Assembly: GCA_905207515.1 (NCBI GenBank)
Contig: CAJLLK010000001.1
Location: forward strand, 13,483 to 77,482
Direction of reading: 5' to 3'
Source of the DNA: an uncultured Christensenella sp.
Lineage (GTDB): Bacteria > Bacillota > Clostridia > Christensenellales > UBA1242
DNA length: 64,000 nucleotides
The notes under the pieces are model-generated. The model ran no database searches, was not told the origin of the DNA, and saw nothing but the letters and a program-made list of their open reading frames with translations. Below, in pieces: positions 28,244 through 36,501 of the stretch. How positions within the stretch are numbered: position 1 is the first letter of the stretch; every line of letters begins with the position of its first letter. The position numbers were made by a program, and so were the translations under genes.

Positions 28244-28969
28244 TTAAAACAAAGTTTTGTTGATTTCATACATAATAATACTTCCGCTAACGCCAGCGTT
28301 TAGGCTTTCAATGCCTGGCATCATCGGAATTTTTACGCTTTGTTTACACAAATTTGAAATTTCTTTGCTGACACCCTGACCTTCGTTTCCAATCACAACG
28401 CCCACCTGTTTGTCAGTTTTGAAATTGAAGATGTTTTCTCCATTCATGTCGCATTTCAACAAATTTAAGTTGTTTTTTTGCGAGAAAGCGACAAATTCTT
28501 CTCTTGGAAGCTCAAAAACCTTGCTGTCAAAAACGGCTCCGACAGAACTTCGAATAAGTTTCGCATTAGATTTTTTGACTGAATCGACAAGATAGACAAA
28601 CGAAAAACCGCTTGCAAAAGCACTTCGAATGAGCGTTCCAACATTGCCTGGGTCTTGAAGTCCATCCAAAACAAGAAAATTTGTTTTTGGCGCAACCACA
28701 ACATCTTGTGTGTAGTATGCAACGCATAATACTTTCTGTGGTGTTTTTGTGTCTGAAAGTTGTTCAATTGTTTTGTCGTCAGTCTTAAAAATTTTGCCAC
28801 TAAAATCAAATGGCAGACTGTCTAAACTTGTCAAGATGCAATCAGTTTTGATGGAATTATTTTTTATGGCGTCTTTGATGATTTTGACATTATCCAAAAA
28901 AAGCAAAGACTTGTTTTCTCGTTTTTGCTTTTTAAGTGTCAATATGAAGTTTTTTGTCGCCTTTTCCAT
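28244..28969 (-). CDS. TrmH/SpoU-family RNA 2'-O-methyltransferase
   Basis: A 241-residue SPOUT methyltransferase, probably acting on rRNA or tRNA. It has a substrate-binding N-terminal domain followed by the knot motifs VLDGLQDPGNVGTLIRSA, VGVVIGNEGQGVS and IPMMPGIESLNAGVSGSIIMYE. Its start overlaps the rplT stop by one base (TAATG), so it belongs to the infC-rpmI-rplT operon. A stretch at 28707-28733 inside the gene resembles the dispersed repeat but the reading frame is normal. Confidence 0.93.
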   Translation of the reverse strand: MEKATKNFILTLKKQKRENKSLLFLDNVKIIKDAIKNNSIKTDCILTSLDSLPFDFSGKIFKTDDKTIEQLSDTKTPQKVLCVAYYTQDVVVAPKTNFLVLDGLQDPGNVGTLIRSAFASGFSFVYLVDSVKKSNAKLIRSSVGAVFDSKVFELPREEFVAFSQKNNLNLLKCDMNGENIFNFKTDKQVGVVIGNEGQGVSKEISNLCKQSVKIPMMPGIESLNAGVSGSIIMYEINKTLF

Positions 28970-29316
28970 TATGCCTTCTTGGCAACTTCAACAAGGTTTG
29001 CAAATGCAGCAGGTTCTCTGACTGCAATATCTGCAAGAACTTTTCTGTTGAGAGTTACGTTGGCTTTTTTAAGTCCGCTGACAAATCTGCTGTAAGAAAT
29101 GTCGTTTTGTCTGCACGCTGCGTTGATTCTTGTTATCCAAAGAGCACGGAAATCTCTTTTCTTTTGTTTACGGCCAATGTATGCATATTGTCCGCTCTTC
29201 ATAACTTGTTCTCTTGCTGTTCTGTAAAGCTTACTCTTTGCTCCAAAGTAACCTTTTGCTTGTTTTAAAATCTTTCTACGCTTTTTAACTGCGTTTACTC
29301 CTCTTTTAATTCTCAT
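28969..29316 (-). CDS. rplT: Ribosomal protein L20
   Basis: A 115-residue L20, basic, starting [19 protein letters not shown]. It binds 23S rRNA early in 50S assembly and in many bacteria represses its own operon through the mRNA leader. Normal length. SD AGGAGGGG; 13 nt after rpmI. Confidence 0.98.
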   Translation of the reverse strand: MRIKRGVNAVKKRRKILKQAKGYFGAKSKLYRTAREQVMKSGQYAYIGRKQKKRDFRALWITRINAACRQNDISYSRFVSGLKKANVTLNRKVLADIAVREPAAFANLVEVAKKA

Positions 29317-29329
29317 TTTCCCCTCCTAA

Positions 29330-29524
29330 TTACTTGCAGAGCAGTGTCTTAATGTTGCTAGCGTTCTTTCCAGCAATATAAGAACCTTTTCTGAGTTTTC
29401 TTTTTCTGTTTTTGTTTTTGTTTGTCAAGAAGTGACCCTTTCCTGGTCTTGCATACTTAACTTTTCCTGTTGCAGTGAGTGAAAATCTTTTCTTGACACC
29501 ACTATGTGTTTTTTGTTTAGGCAT
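29330..29524 (-). CDS. rpmI: Ribosomal protein L35
   Basis: A 64-residue, very basic L35, starting MPKQKTHSGVKKRFSLT. Normal length. It lies between infC and rplT in the universal order, with SD AAAGGAG. Confidence 0.98.
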   Translation of the reverse strand: MPKQKTHSGVKKRFSLTATGKVKYARPGKGHFLTNKNKNRKRKLRKGSYIAGKNASNIKTLLCK

Positions 29525-29539
29525 TTTCTTTTTCTCCTT

Positions 29540-30055
29540 TTATTTTGCTTTTTTCGGGTTGATTACGACAAAAACATTTTTGCCCATGATTGCTGGTTCT
29601 TTTTCAACAAAACCATAATCTGCCAAATCTGCCACAAATTTTTTGACAATTTCAACGGCATTTTTTGAGTAAGCTTGTTCTCTGCCTCTCATTCTCAGTG
29701 AGACCTTCACTTTGTCGCCGTCTTGCAAGATTTTTTGAGCGTTTTTAAGCTTGAAGCTGATGTGATAGTCATCAATGCGCATAGAAAGCTGAATTTCTTT
29801 GATTTCGCTTATCTTTTGATTTTTGCGAATCTCTTTTTCTTTTTTCAGCGTGTCAAACTTATATTTTCCGTAGTCCATAAGTTTGCAAACTGGTGGATTT
29901 GCATTTGGCGACATCAAAACCAAGTCCAATCCGCCTTTGTCAGCAATGTCTTGCGCAGCTGTTTTTGAGAGAACGCCAAGCTGTTCTCCTTCTTCTCCAA
30001 TCAATCTAACTTCTTTTGCTGTGATTTGGTCGTTGATTAACAATTCTTTAAAAAT
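29540..30055 (-). CDS. infC: Translation initiation factor IF-3 (ATT start)
   Basis: IF-3 controls start-codon choice and subunit dissociation. The protein contains LINDQITAKEVRLIGEEGEQLGVL and the C-terminal KVSLRMRGREQAYS. The start is most likely ATT at 30055 (171 residues): GGAG lies 9 nt upstream, while the only ordinary alternative, TTG at 30043, is 21 nt from it. An ATT start is known for infC in E. coli and allows IF-3 to repress its own synthesis. Confidence 0.95.
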   Translation of the reverse strand: MFKELLINDQITAKEVRLIGEEGEQLGVLSKTAAQDIADKGGLDLVLMSPNANPPVCKLMDYGKYKFDTLKKEKEIRKNQKISEIKEIQLSMRIDDYHISFKLKNAQKILQDGDKVKVSLRMRGREQAYSKNAVEIVKKFVADLADYGFVEKEPAIMGKNVFVVINPKKAK

Positions 30056-30097
30056 GGCCGTAATCTCCTTTTTCTTATTTTATTTTTGTTTTTAAAA

Positions 30098-30133
30098 ACA
30101 AAAAATTGGTAGGACGCAAAAAGTTCTACCAAT
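30098..30133 (-). terminator. Leader attenuator upstream of infC
   Basis: ATTGGTAG (30126-30133) pairs with CTACCAAT (30105-30112) on the minus strand and is followed by TTTTTTG. It lies between the promoter and infC, so it would stop transcription before the operon. Upstream, GAAGT-TC-ACTTC forms a further hairpin. This fits a ribosomal-protein leader (L20 type) that regulates the operon. Confidence 0.65.
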
Positions 30134-30219
30134 CACAAATCAAAAATTATTAAAATTTTTGACCACATCAAAACGAAATTCGATGGGTGAGAAGTGAACT
30201 TCTGCTTTCTAACGCTCTT

Positions 30220-30248
30220 ATTTTATCACAACAAAAAAAGCTTGTCAA
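30220..30248 (-). promoter_or_regulatory. Promoter of the infC-rpmI-rplT operon
   Basis: TTGACA (30243-30248), 17 nt, TAAAAT (30220-30225). It gives a leader of about 155 nt containing the attenuator. Confidence 0.8.
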
Positions 30249-30812
30249 TCATTTTTTAGATATTTTTTTCTTTTTCTTCTTTTTCTTTTTAAAAATTGAA
30301 AACGGAGAAGTTTCCAAAATTAGCCCTGTTTTCATGACAACAACATCGCAGTGCTCGACAGAATATCCTTTCATCACTGCTTTGCCGAAAATTGTTAGAC
30401 CTGCAATCAATGAGCTTATCAAACACGTGACAATAAAATATACGTTTGCGTCTTGAATGTTCATGTTCACAACCAAGCTGACGCCGCCCGCACCGCTCAA
30501 AATTCCGCAGATGTCGCCCACAACGTCACCACAAAACGAAGAAACTTTTTCGGTGTTTTCACAAAGCTTTACCGCAGTTTTATAGCCAATTTTGCCCGAA
30601 TATTTTTCAAGTTTTTCAAAATTTATTGAAGTGACCGCTACGCTTATCATGTCGAAAACGACGCTGACAACAATAAAAAAAACAATCACAAAAAGCGACA
30701 AAAAAACAGGAAGTTTTGGAAACAAACTTTGCGAAAACATGCTGAAAATTATTGACAAGCAAATGGAGAGAATTAAAGTTCGAAATGCCCACATCAAATT
30801 ATTTTTTTTCAT
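30249..30812 (-). CDS. Membrane protein resembling clostridial CorB-like (DUF21-type) proteins
   Basis: A 187-residue protein with about four membrane helices. FDMISVAVTSINFEKL and the stretch KVSSFCGDVVGDICGILSGAGG recall small clostridial proteins annotated as Mg/Co transporter CorB-like, but transport is unproven. The C-terminus is a run of about ten Lys (FKKKKKKKKKK) coded by an A-rich tract. TATAAT lies 5 nt before the ATG, with a poor -35. The gene ends at the -35 box of the infC promoter. Confidence 0.6.
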   Translation of the reverse strand: MKKNNLMWAFRTLILSICLSIIFSMFSQSLFPKLPVFLSLFVIVFFIVVSVVFDMISVAVTSINFEKLEKYSGKIGYKTAVKLCENTEKVSSFCGDVVGDICGILSGAGGVSLVVNMNIQDANVYFIVTCLISSLIAGLTIFGKAVMKGYSVEHCDVVVMKTGLILETSPFSIFKKKKKKKKKISKK

Positions 30813-30856
30813 AGATTATTATATTTTCCTGCAAAGAAAAATAGGACAAAGACAAC

Positions 30857-30880
30857 AAAAAAATCCATGTTTCCATGGAT
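30857..30880 (-). terminator. Terminator after the epimerase remnant
   Basis: ATCCATG, a 4-nt loop and CATGGAT form a perfect 7-bp stem on the minus strand, followed by T residues. It begins right at the stop codon of the pseudogene. Confidence 0.8.
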
Positions 30881-31036
30881 TAATCAATTTTAAGTTTTTT
30901 GAAGTTGACAACTTCTGGTTTGTTTTCAATAAACCAATCGACAGCATCACAAATGCTTTCTTCAATGTTCACACAATTTTCTGACCATGACATTTCCGAT
31001 GTGGCTAGTGGCACCTGTGACAATAAATTGTTCCAT
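30880..31036 (-). pseudogene. Remnant of an NAD(P)-dependent epimerase/SDR gene with internal deletion
   Basis: A good SD (AAAAGGAG) and ATG at 31036 start a frame reading MEQFIVTGATSHIGNVMVRK, the nucleotide-binding N-terminus of an atypical short-chain dehydrogenase. It stops after 24 codons at 30962. In another frame, ending at 30880, follows EESICDAVDWFIENKPEVV, which looks like the last helix of the same kind of protein. About 200-250 middle residues are missing. The intact SD and the terminator show that a real gene collapsed here by deletion and frameshift. Confidence 0.65.
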
Positions 31037-31083
31037 TAACATCTCCTTTTTATGATATTATGTTTAAAATCAAACAAGATATG

Positions 31084-32802
31084 TCAACTTTCAATCTCTG
31101 CGATTTCGTCATTTATCATAACTTTGAGTTCTGGAATGAGCTCACTGATTGGAATGAAAAGTTTTTCGCCCGTCTCTCTCATTGTGACTTCCGCTTCCGC
31201 ATTTGCCATGGTTTTTGGACTGATAATCACACGAATTGGCACACCCATAAGTTCGCTGTCAGTCAGTTTAACGCCGACTGAAACGTTGCGGTCATCATAC
31301 AAGACCTCAATCCCAGCACTTTCCATTTTTTTGTAAAGCTCTTCGCTGACTGCTGAAACGTTTTCGTCGTCCATTCTAAGTGGACAGAAATGCACTTGCC
31401 ATGGAGCGATTGTCATAGGCCAAATCAAGCCTTTTTCATCCGCTTTTTCTTCGATGATGCTTGCCAAACTTCTTCCAATGCCGATGCCATAGCAGCCCAT
31501 GATAGGCTCTTTCAAACTTCCATCTGGCATATGAATTTTCAATCCCATTGGTTTGGTATATTTTGTGCCAAGTTGGAAGATGTTTCCGATTTCGATTCCG
31601 CGTTTCAGGTTCAGCGGTTTATGACAAACTGGACACAAGTCGCCTTCTCTGACAAGTGAGATGTCGACAAATTCAGCAGGTTTGACATCTCTGGTTATGC
31701 TGACATTTTTGATGTGAAAATCTTTTTTGTTTGCACCAGTAACAAAATTTTCCAGCCCTTTCAAAGTTTCGTCAAAAAAGACAAAAGAATTTTCTGGCAG
31801 TTTCAAGTTTACACAACCAATGTTTCCAGCTGGCAGCCCAAATTTTCCCACTTCAACTGGATAGAGTTCGCTTTGCACCAATTTTTTGAGTTTAATTTCG
31901 TTCACATCACAATCGCCACGCAGAAAAGCCACAACAAGTTTTTCATCTTGCGTTTGATAACAAACCGCTTTTGCAGTGTGTTTTGCGTCAGTCTCCAAAA
32001 AAGCACAAACTTCTTCGATTGTGTGAGCGTTTCCTGTGAAAACTTCTTCCATTTCGGCAATTTTGTGGTCATTTTCTTCTTTGATAGATGTCGCCACTTC
32101 CATGTTGCTAGAATAGTTGCAAGAAGAGCAAATCACAAGTTTGTCTTCGCCCGCGTCCGTGACAGCCATAAATTCATCTGCAACTTTTCCACCCATCATG
32201 CCAGTGTCGCTTTTGACCGAGATGAAATTTTTGAAACCAATGCGTTTGTAAATTCTCACGTAAGCATCATAGACTTTTTTGTAAAAACTTTCCAAATCTT
32301 CTTGGCTGGCGTGAAAAGAATATGCGTCTTTCATGGTGAACTCTCTCACTCTTATAAGCCCACCGCGTGGACGCGCTTCATCTCGATATTTTGTTTGAAT
32401 TTGATAAATCATAAAAGGCAGTTGGTCATAACTTTTCACAGTGTTTAAAGCCATGTGAACGGCTGCTTCTTCATGCGTCATGCCCAAAACCATGTCGTGA
32501 CCATTTCGGTCTTTAAAACGCAAAAGCTCTTCTTGAATGGAAGAATAACGCCCGCTCAGCTCCCAAAGTTCTCTTGGCATGACAACAGGAAACAAAACTT
32601 CTTGCCCGCCAAGTTTGTTCATTTCGTCTCTGATGATGTTTTGAATTTTAAGGCTGACCCTTTGCGCTGGTGGCAGCAGAGAAAAAATCCCCGTGCTGAC
32701 CTGTTTTATGTAGCCTGCACGCAAAAGCAAAACATGACTTTTTATTGTTGCTCCATTTGGCGCTTCTTTCAAGCGTTCGCCGACCAATTTGCTCAGTTTC
32801 AT
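31084..32802 (-). CDS. proS: Prolyl-tRNA synthetase, bacterial type
   Basis: A 572-residue class II synthetase. It shows the N-terminal LLRAGYIKQVSTGIFSLLP, motif 2 TKYRDEARPRGGLIRVREF, an INS editing domain (about 230-380), GCYGIGIGRSLASI (motif 3) and the C-terminal anticodon-binding domain. It charges tRNA-Pro. Its start overlaps the xseB stop by 4 nt, so it closes the asp23-nusB-xseA-xseB-proS unit. Confidence 0.97.
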   Translation of the reverse strand: MKLSKLVGERLKEAPNGATIKSHVLLLRAGYIKQVSTGIFSLLPPAQRVSLKIQNIIRDEMNKLGGQEVLFPVVMPRELWELSGRYSSIQEELLRFKDRNGHDMVLGMTHEEAAVHMALNTVKSYDQLPFMIYQIQTKYRDEARPRGGLIRVREFTMKDAYSFHASQEDLESFYKKVYDAYVRIYKRIGFKNFISVKSDTGMMGGKVADEFMAVTDAGEDKLVICSSCNYSSNMEVATSIKEENDHKIAEMEEVFTGNAHTIEEVCAFLETDAKHTAKAVCYQTQDEKLVVAFLRGDCDVNEIKLKKLVQSELYPVEVGKFGLPAGNIGCVNLKLPENSFVFFDETLKGLENFVTGANKKDFHIKNVSITRDVKPAEFVDISLVREGDLCPVCHKPLNLKRGIEIGNIFQLGTKYTKPMGLKIHMPDGSLKEPIMGCYGIGIGRSLASIIEEKADEKGLIWPMTIAPWQVHFCPLRMDDENVSAVSEELYKKMESAGIEVLYDDRNVSVGVKLTDSELMGVPIRVIISPKTMANAEAEVTMRETGEKLFIPISELIPELKVMINDEIAEIES

Positions 32803-33002
32803 ATTTCCTCCTCAACGCTCTCGTCCAAATCTTTTTTGATTTGATAAAGTTTTCCAGTTGCCTTTGAAAGTTCTTCTTGCGCAAATTTTGCCAAAAAATT
32901 TGCCCTTTCAAAAAGCTCCTGCGCTTTTGCAAGTGGAAGCTGTTCTTTTTCTAAGCGTTCGATGATTTGCTCCAATTCTTTGATTGCGTCTTCGTAATTC
33001 AT
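32799..33002 (-). CDS. xseB: Exonuclease VII small subunit
   Basis: A 67-residue helical protein, starting MNYEDAIKELEQIIERLEKE with the family signature LAKAQELFERANFLA. It binds XseA to form ExoVII, a single-strand DNA exonuclease. It overlaps both xseA and proS by 4 nt (ATGA). Confidence 0.95.
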   Translation of the reverse strand: MNYEDAIKELEQIIERLEKEQLPLAKAQELFERANFLAKFAQEELSKATGKLYQIKKDLDESVEEEI

Positions 33003-34183
33003 TTTTCACTCCTGACTGGTTTTGTGGTCAATTTCCCGTCCACAAAGTTGATTTCAACATTTTCGTTTAAGTTGACTGACGAAAGTTGGTTTATCACCTT
33101 GCCATTTTGTTCTATTTTAGCATAACCCAGTGCCAAAATGTCAAGCGGATTTAGTTTTTTTAGCGTGGCAAGTTTGAGATTGAGTGAATATTCTTTCTCC
33201 AGCACAAAAGCGTTGATTTTGCTGGAAAGAAATTCGCGAATTTTTTCAAGTTTGAGCTGTTTTTCTCTTACAAAGTTTTCTGCCAGAAAAAGCAAATTCT
33301 TTTTGTCGCGGTCAAAAGCAAAATTTTTCTCTGAAACATAACTTTCAAGAAGCCTTGACAGACGAGAAACTTCTCTCTTGAAGCCCATAAGCTGAACTTG
33401 ATTGTCTCTGGTCAAAAGTTCGGCTGCGGCACTTGGTGTCGGTGCTCTAAGGTCTGAAACAAAGTCGATGATTGTGAAATCGGTTTCATGTCCGACCGCA
33501 GAAACGATTGGTTTTTGACAGTCATAAGTTGCTCGAGCCACAAGCTCGGTGTTGTAAGCCGACAAATCTTCCAAACTGCCGCCACCGCGCGCAACAATGA
33601 CCACATCCACATTTGGATAGGTCGAAAAAAATTTGATTCCGTTTGCAATTTCTTTTTCGGCGTCTTTGCCCTGAACTTTTGTGTCGTAAAGCACGATGTC
33701 AATCGCTTTGTTTCGACGCCAAGTTACGTTTTTGATGTCTTGCAAAACCGCCCCTTCTTTTGATGTGACCACACCAATTCTTTTGATAGAAAGTGGCATT
33801 GTTTTTTTGTGTTCGGCGTCAAACAAGCCTTCTTTGGAAAGCTTTTCTTTCAAAAGCAAAAAGTTTTGATAAAGCGCACCTTGCCCATAAGGTTCAACTT
33901 TCGAAACAACAAAATTGAAGCGGCCACTTTTGGCGTAAAAATTTGGTGAACCTGTGAAGACACAAGAAGAGCCCTCTTCAACATCTTTCAAAATTTCGGT
34001 GTTGAAACAAACGCATGGCAGCGAGCTTTCATCGTCTTTTATTGAAAAATAAGTCGCCGTTTTTGAATAAGACATGCCAAAAACTTCTCCAACAATTTGA
34101 ATGTTATGGAGAAGTTCTTCTGCATTAAAGATATCTCTAATGATGCAATTAAATTTTGTTACAGTCAGCGTCTGTCTGGTCAT
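32999..34183 (-). CDS. xseA: Exonuclease VII large subunit
   Basis: A 394-residue XseA. The N-terminal OB fold (FSIKDDESSLPCVCF) is followed by the catalytic domain, with KRIGVVTSKEGAVLQDI, ARGGGSLEDLSAYN and SAVGHETDFTIIDFVSDLRAPTP in consecutive stretches, and a C-terminal coiled coil. It degrades single-stranded DNA in repair. It is adjacent to nusB and overlaps xseB. Confidence 0.97.
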   Translation of the reverse strand: MTRQTLTVTKFNCIIRDIFNAEELLHNIQIVGEVFGMSYSKTATYFSIKDDESSLPCVCFNTEILKDVEEGSSCVFTGSPNFYAKSGRFNFVVSKVEPYGQGALYQNFLLLKEKLSKEGLFDAEHKKTMPLSIKRIGVVTSKEGAVLQDIKNVTWRRNKAIDIVLYDTKVQGKDAEKEIANGIKFFSTYPNVDVVIVARGGGSLEDLSAYNTELVARATYDCQKPIVSAVGHETDFTIIDFVSDLRAPTPSAAAELLTRDNQVQLMGFKREVSRLSRLLESYVSEKNFAFDRDKKNLLFLAENFVREKQLKLEKIREFLSSKINAFVLEKEYSLNLKLATLKKLNPLDILALGYAKIEQNGKVINQLSSVNLNENVEINFVDGKLTTKPVRSEK

Positions 34184-34567
34184 CTATTCATTTATTATGG
34201 CAGAAACAATTCCGTTTATAAATCGAGAAGATTTTTCGGTGCTATATTTTTTGGCAAGTTCCAAGCTTTCGTTGATTGCCACCGCTTTTGGAGAACCGCA
34301 AAATTCAATTTCCGTCAGTGCAAGATAAATCAAAGCCAAATCAATCTTGAAAAGTCTGTCATATTCAAAATTTTTGAGATGTTTTTCAATTTGTTCTTTC
34401 AAGGTCTCTTTGTTTGCTTCAAAAGAAGAAAGAATGCTTTCAAAAAACTGTTTGTCTTCTTCTTTTTTAAGCTCAATCAAATTGTCTTTTGAAAGCTCTT
34501 TGTCAAAGTCATGAAAAAGGCTTTCAAAAATCAGCTTAAAAGCGTTTTCGCGTGCGTCTTTACGCAT
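34184..34567 (-). CDS. nusB: NusB, transcription antitermination factor
   Basis: A 127-residue all-helical NusB, which with NusE helps antitermination of rRNA operons. It has MRKDARENAFKLIFESLF at the start and FINGIVSAI at the end. I use ATG 34567 (SD AGAGGTGG); a longer upstream reading has no family similarity. It overlaps the end of asp23 by 8 nt, suggesting coupled translation. Confidence 0.95.
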   Translation of the reverse strand: MRKDARENAFKLIFESLFHDFDKELSKDNLIELKKEEDKQFFESILSSFEANKETLKEQIEKHLKNFEYDRLFKIDLALIYLALTEIEFCGSPKAVAINESLELAKKYSTEKSSRFINGIVSAIINE

Positions 34568-34931
34568 TTTCCACCACCTCTTTGTCGCACTCAACATTGA
34601 TGACGTGAACATTGATTTTGAGTGGCTTCAAAGCAACCATTGTCGCCAGAGAATTTCTTATGTTTTCCTGAACTCTGTAAGCAATGTCAGGCACACTGAA
34701 ACCTATGAAAACATTGATAAAAACATCCACTGTCAGAGCGCCATTTTTTTCAAATTTGATTTCCACGCCGTCGTCATAGCGATTGAAAAGTTTTTTATAC
34801 CATGGTCGAGCCGAATTTGTCACGCTCTCAACGCCGCTGATTTCTTTTGCAGCCAAGTTGATGATTGAAACAAGAATTTTTCTATCCAGCGTTATCTTGC
34901 CATTGTTTTTTTCTTGATTTTTTGTTGCCAT
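34560..34931 (-). CDS. Asp23/Gls24-family protein
   Basis: A 123-residue Asp23-family protein (YqhY position). ISGVESVTNS and VDVFINVFIGFSVPDIAYRVQENIRNSL match the family. In B. subtilis YqhY lies between accBC and nusB; other family members support the cell envelope under stress. Start ATG 34931 has SD AAGGAG. It opens the transcript with nusB-xseA-xseB-proS and follows spoIIIAH. Confidence 0.92.
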   Translation of the reverse strand: MATKNQEKNNGKITLDRKILVSIINLAAKEISGVESVTNSARPWYKKLFNRYDDGVEIKFEKNGALTVDVFINVFIGFSVPDIAYRVQENIRNSLATMVALKPLKINVHVINVECDKEVVENA

Positions 34932-34959
34932 AATTGTCTCCTTGTGTTTCTTTAAAGAC

Positions 34960-34989
34960 ATTTTATCACAAGTTGATAAACATTTGCAA
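34960..34989 (-). promoter_or_regulatory. Promoter of asp23-nusB-xseA-xseB-proS
   Basis: TTGCAA (34984-34989), 18 nt, TAAAAT (34960-34965), immediately after the spoIIIAH stop. It allows expression of these growth genes independently of the sporulation operon. Confidence 0.55.
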
Positions 34990-34990
34990 A

Positions 34991-35458
34991 TTATTCTGCT
35001 GGAATTATCACAATATTTCTAAGTTCTGTGCCAAGTTGTTCCATAACTGTTGTCGAAATTTGTGCAACTTCATTTTCTGTGAGGGTTGTGCCTTTCACAA
35101 CAACGTTGACTTTTGTGTCAGAAATTGAAATCACACAGTCAGCAAACCCTTGCGCCTTGATAAGCCCTTCAACAGCAAGTTCTTTTTCCATCATTGAAAT
35201 GAGTTCAAGTTTTGCCTCTTCTGCTGCAGCAATGGCAGCTTCGGTTGAAGATGCGCTGTCGATGATGGCATCATAATACAAAATTTCTTGGTCACGTGTG
35301 CTTTCTCTGTCGTTGCGATAAGATGTGAAATAGCTTGTTGTGGTCACATTGGTGTTGGTTTCTTTGACAGAATTGTTTAAAACGATGTTCAAATAGCCTG
35401 TCACTCCCAAAAGCACCACCATAAGTGAAAGAATGATAATTTTTGTTCTTTTTTTCAT
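34991..35458 (-). CDS. spoIIIAH: SpoIIIAH, sporulation channel protein
   Basis: A 155-residue protein with one N-terminal membrane helix (about 6-26) and an extracytoplasmic YscJ/FliF-like ring domain (VEGLIKAQGFADCVISIS, DTKVNVVVKG). In Bacillus it binds forespore SpoIIQ to bridge the two membranes of the engulfed forespore. It is shorter than the B. subtilis protein (218), mostly in the linker. Last gene of the spoIIIA operon. Confidence 0.93.
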   Translation of the reverse strand: MKKRTKIIILSLMVVLLGVTGYLNIVLNNSVKETNTNVTTTSYFTSYRNDRESTRDQEILYYDAIIDSASSTEAAIAAAEEAKLELISMMEKELAVEGLIKAQGFADCVISISDTKVNVVVKGTTLTENEVAQISTTVMEQLGTELRNIVIIPAE

Positions 35459-35485
35459 TTTAAAACTCCTTTTTTTGTTTAATTT

Positions 35486-36004
35486 TTAAGCCAAAACTGT
35501 GATGTTGTTTCTATCGACTTCCAAAACTGTTTCAACAGCGGTCAGAATGTTCATTTTGATGCTAAAATCTTTTGCCCCGTCTGCAACAATCACCACCCCC
35601 TTTACTTTTGGATAAATTTTTTTTACAATCACTGGTTCGTTTGAAACCAAAATAACTGTCTCTGTTGTGATTGTATTTTCTGTGCCACCTGCTGAAGAAG
35701 TCGTTGTTTCTGTATCAGTGGCATATTCGTAAGAAAAGCCACTTTCCAAGGTTATAACCACGCTGACGTTGCCGACATTTGAAATCTTGGACAATACATT
35801 ACATAACTTATTCTCAAGCATGTCCACATATTCCTCTTCAGAAGAATATTCTTCTGTCGAAGTTTCGTTTGAATTGTCAGTTTTTGGCTGATAAACAAAC
35901 ATAAAATAAACCGCACACACAACAAGCCCAATCAAAACCGCCAAAATGATTTCATAATGCTTTATTGATTTGAATTTGTCCCAAAAATTTTTAAGCTTGC
36001 TCAT
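35486..36004 (-). CDS. spoIIIAG: SpoIIIAG, sporulation channel protein
   Basis: A 172-residue protein with one membrane helix (about 24-41), an acidic linker and an extracytoplasmic ring-building domain (NVSVVITLESGFSYEYATD, KGVVIVADGAKDFSIK). Its Bacillus counterpart forms a large ring of the mother cell-to-forespore channel. I use ATG 36004 (SD GGAGGTG); 7 upstream codons are excluded. It overlaps spoIIIAF. Confidence 0.93.
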   Translation of the reverse strand: MSKLKNFWDKFKSIKHYEIILAVLIGLVVCAVYFMFVYQPKTDNSNETSTEEYSSEEEYVDMLENKLCNVLSKISNVGNVSVVITLESGFSYEYATDTETTTSSAGGTENTITTETVILVSNEPVIVKKIYPKVKGVVIVADGAKDFSIKMNILTAVETVLEVDRNNITVLA

Positions 36005-36491
36005 TGAATTGCACCTCCACATCACTTAACATTGAATTTTCTGAAATGATTTCTTTTATTTTTTGTTTTGCACTCACGATATTTTTACTTTCGAAATTTT
36101 CGCCATATTCAAGTTCGCATAAATCGACATAAATGCTGAAAATTTCCAATTTTTCACTCAGGATATTGGCGTTTATCGACACAACAACATTCTTCAGCCC
36201 AACTTCTTCAATCTCTTTCGACAAATCATCACTTAGCGCTGTCAATTTGTCTAAATTCACTTGATAAAGATAATCTTCTTGCAAAACATTTTCTGTTCCA
36301 AAAAATTTGGAAATGTCAAAATCTTTGCCGAAGAGTTTTGGAAGTGGCATGATGATGACCAGCAAAATCACAAATGAAAAAATGACCTTTGTGTATTTGT
36401 TCATCTGCCCTTCAGGCAAAACAAATTCTGCCAAAACGCTCAGAAGAATGACGCCTGTTATCGAAAGCAGCCACGCAGAAACAGCACCCAT
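35991..36491 (-). CDS. spoIIIAF: SpoIIIAF, sporulation channel protein
   Basis: A 166-residue protein with two N-terminal membrane helices (about 5-25 and 34-50) and a soluble C-terminal ring-building domain. VLPEGQMNKYTKVIFSFVILL is typical. SD GGAG. It overlaps spoIIIAG by 14 nt and lies 10 nt after spoIIIAE. Confidence 0.92.
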   Translation of the reverse strand: MGAVSAWLLSITGVILLSVLAEFVLPEGQMNKYTKVIFSFVILLVIIMPLPKLFGKDFDISKFFGTENVLQEDYLYQVNLDKLTALSDDLSKEIEEVGLKNVVVSINANILSEKLEIFSIYVDLCELEYGENFESKNIVSAKQKIKEIISENSMLSDVEVQFNEQA

Positions 36492-36501
36492 AAAAATCTC
36501 C

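Noticed and set aside
28707..28733. Copy of the GCATAATAC palindrome inside the TrmH-family gene
   Set aside because: It reads as a normal part of the protein (QKVLCVAYYTQ) with no insertion relative to the family layout; the resemblance may be chance.
34568..34612. Longer start of nusB
   Set aside because: It is antiparallel to nothing but lies inside asp23 in another frame and has no similarity; ATG 34567 fits NusB exactly.
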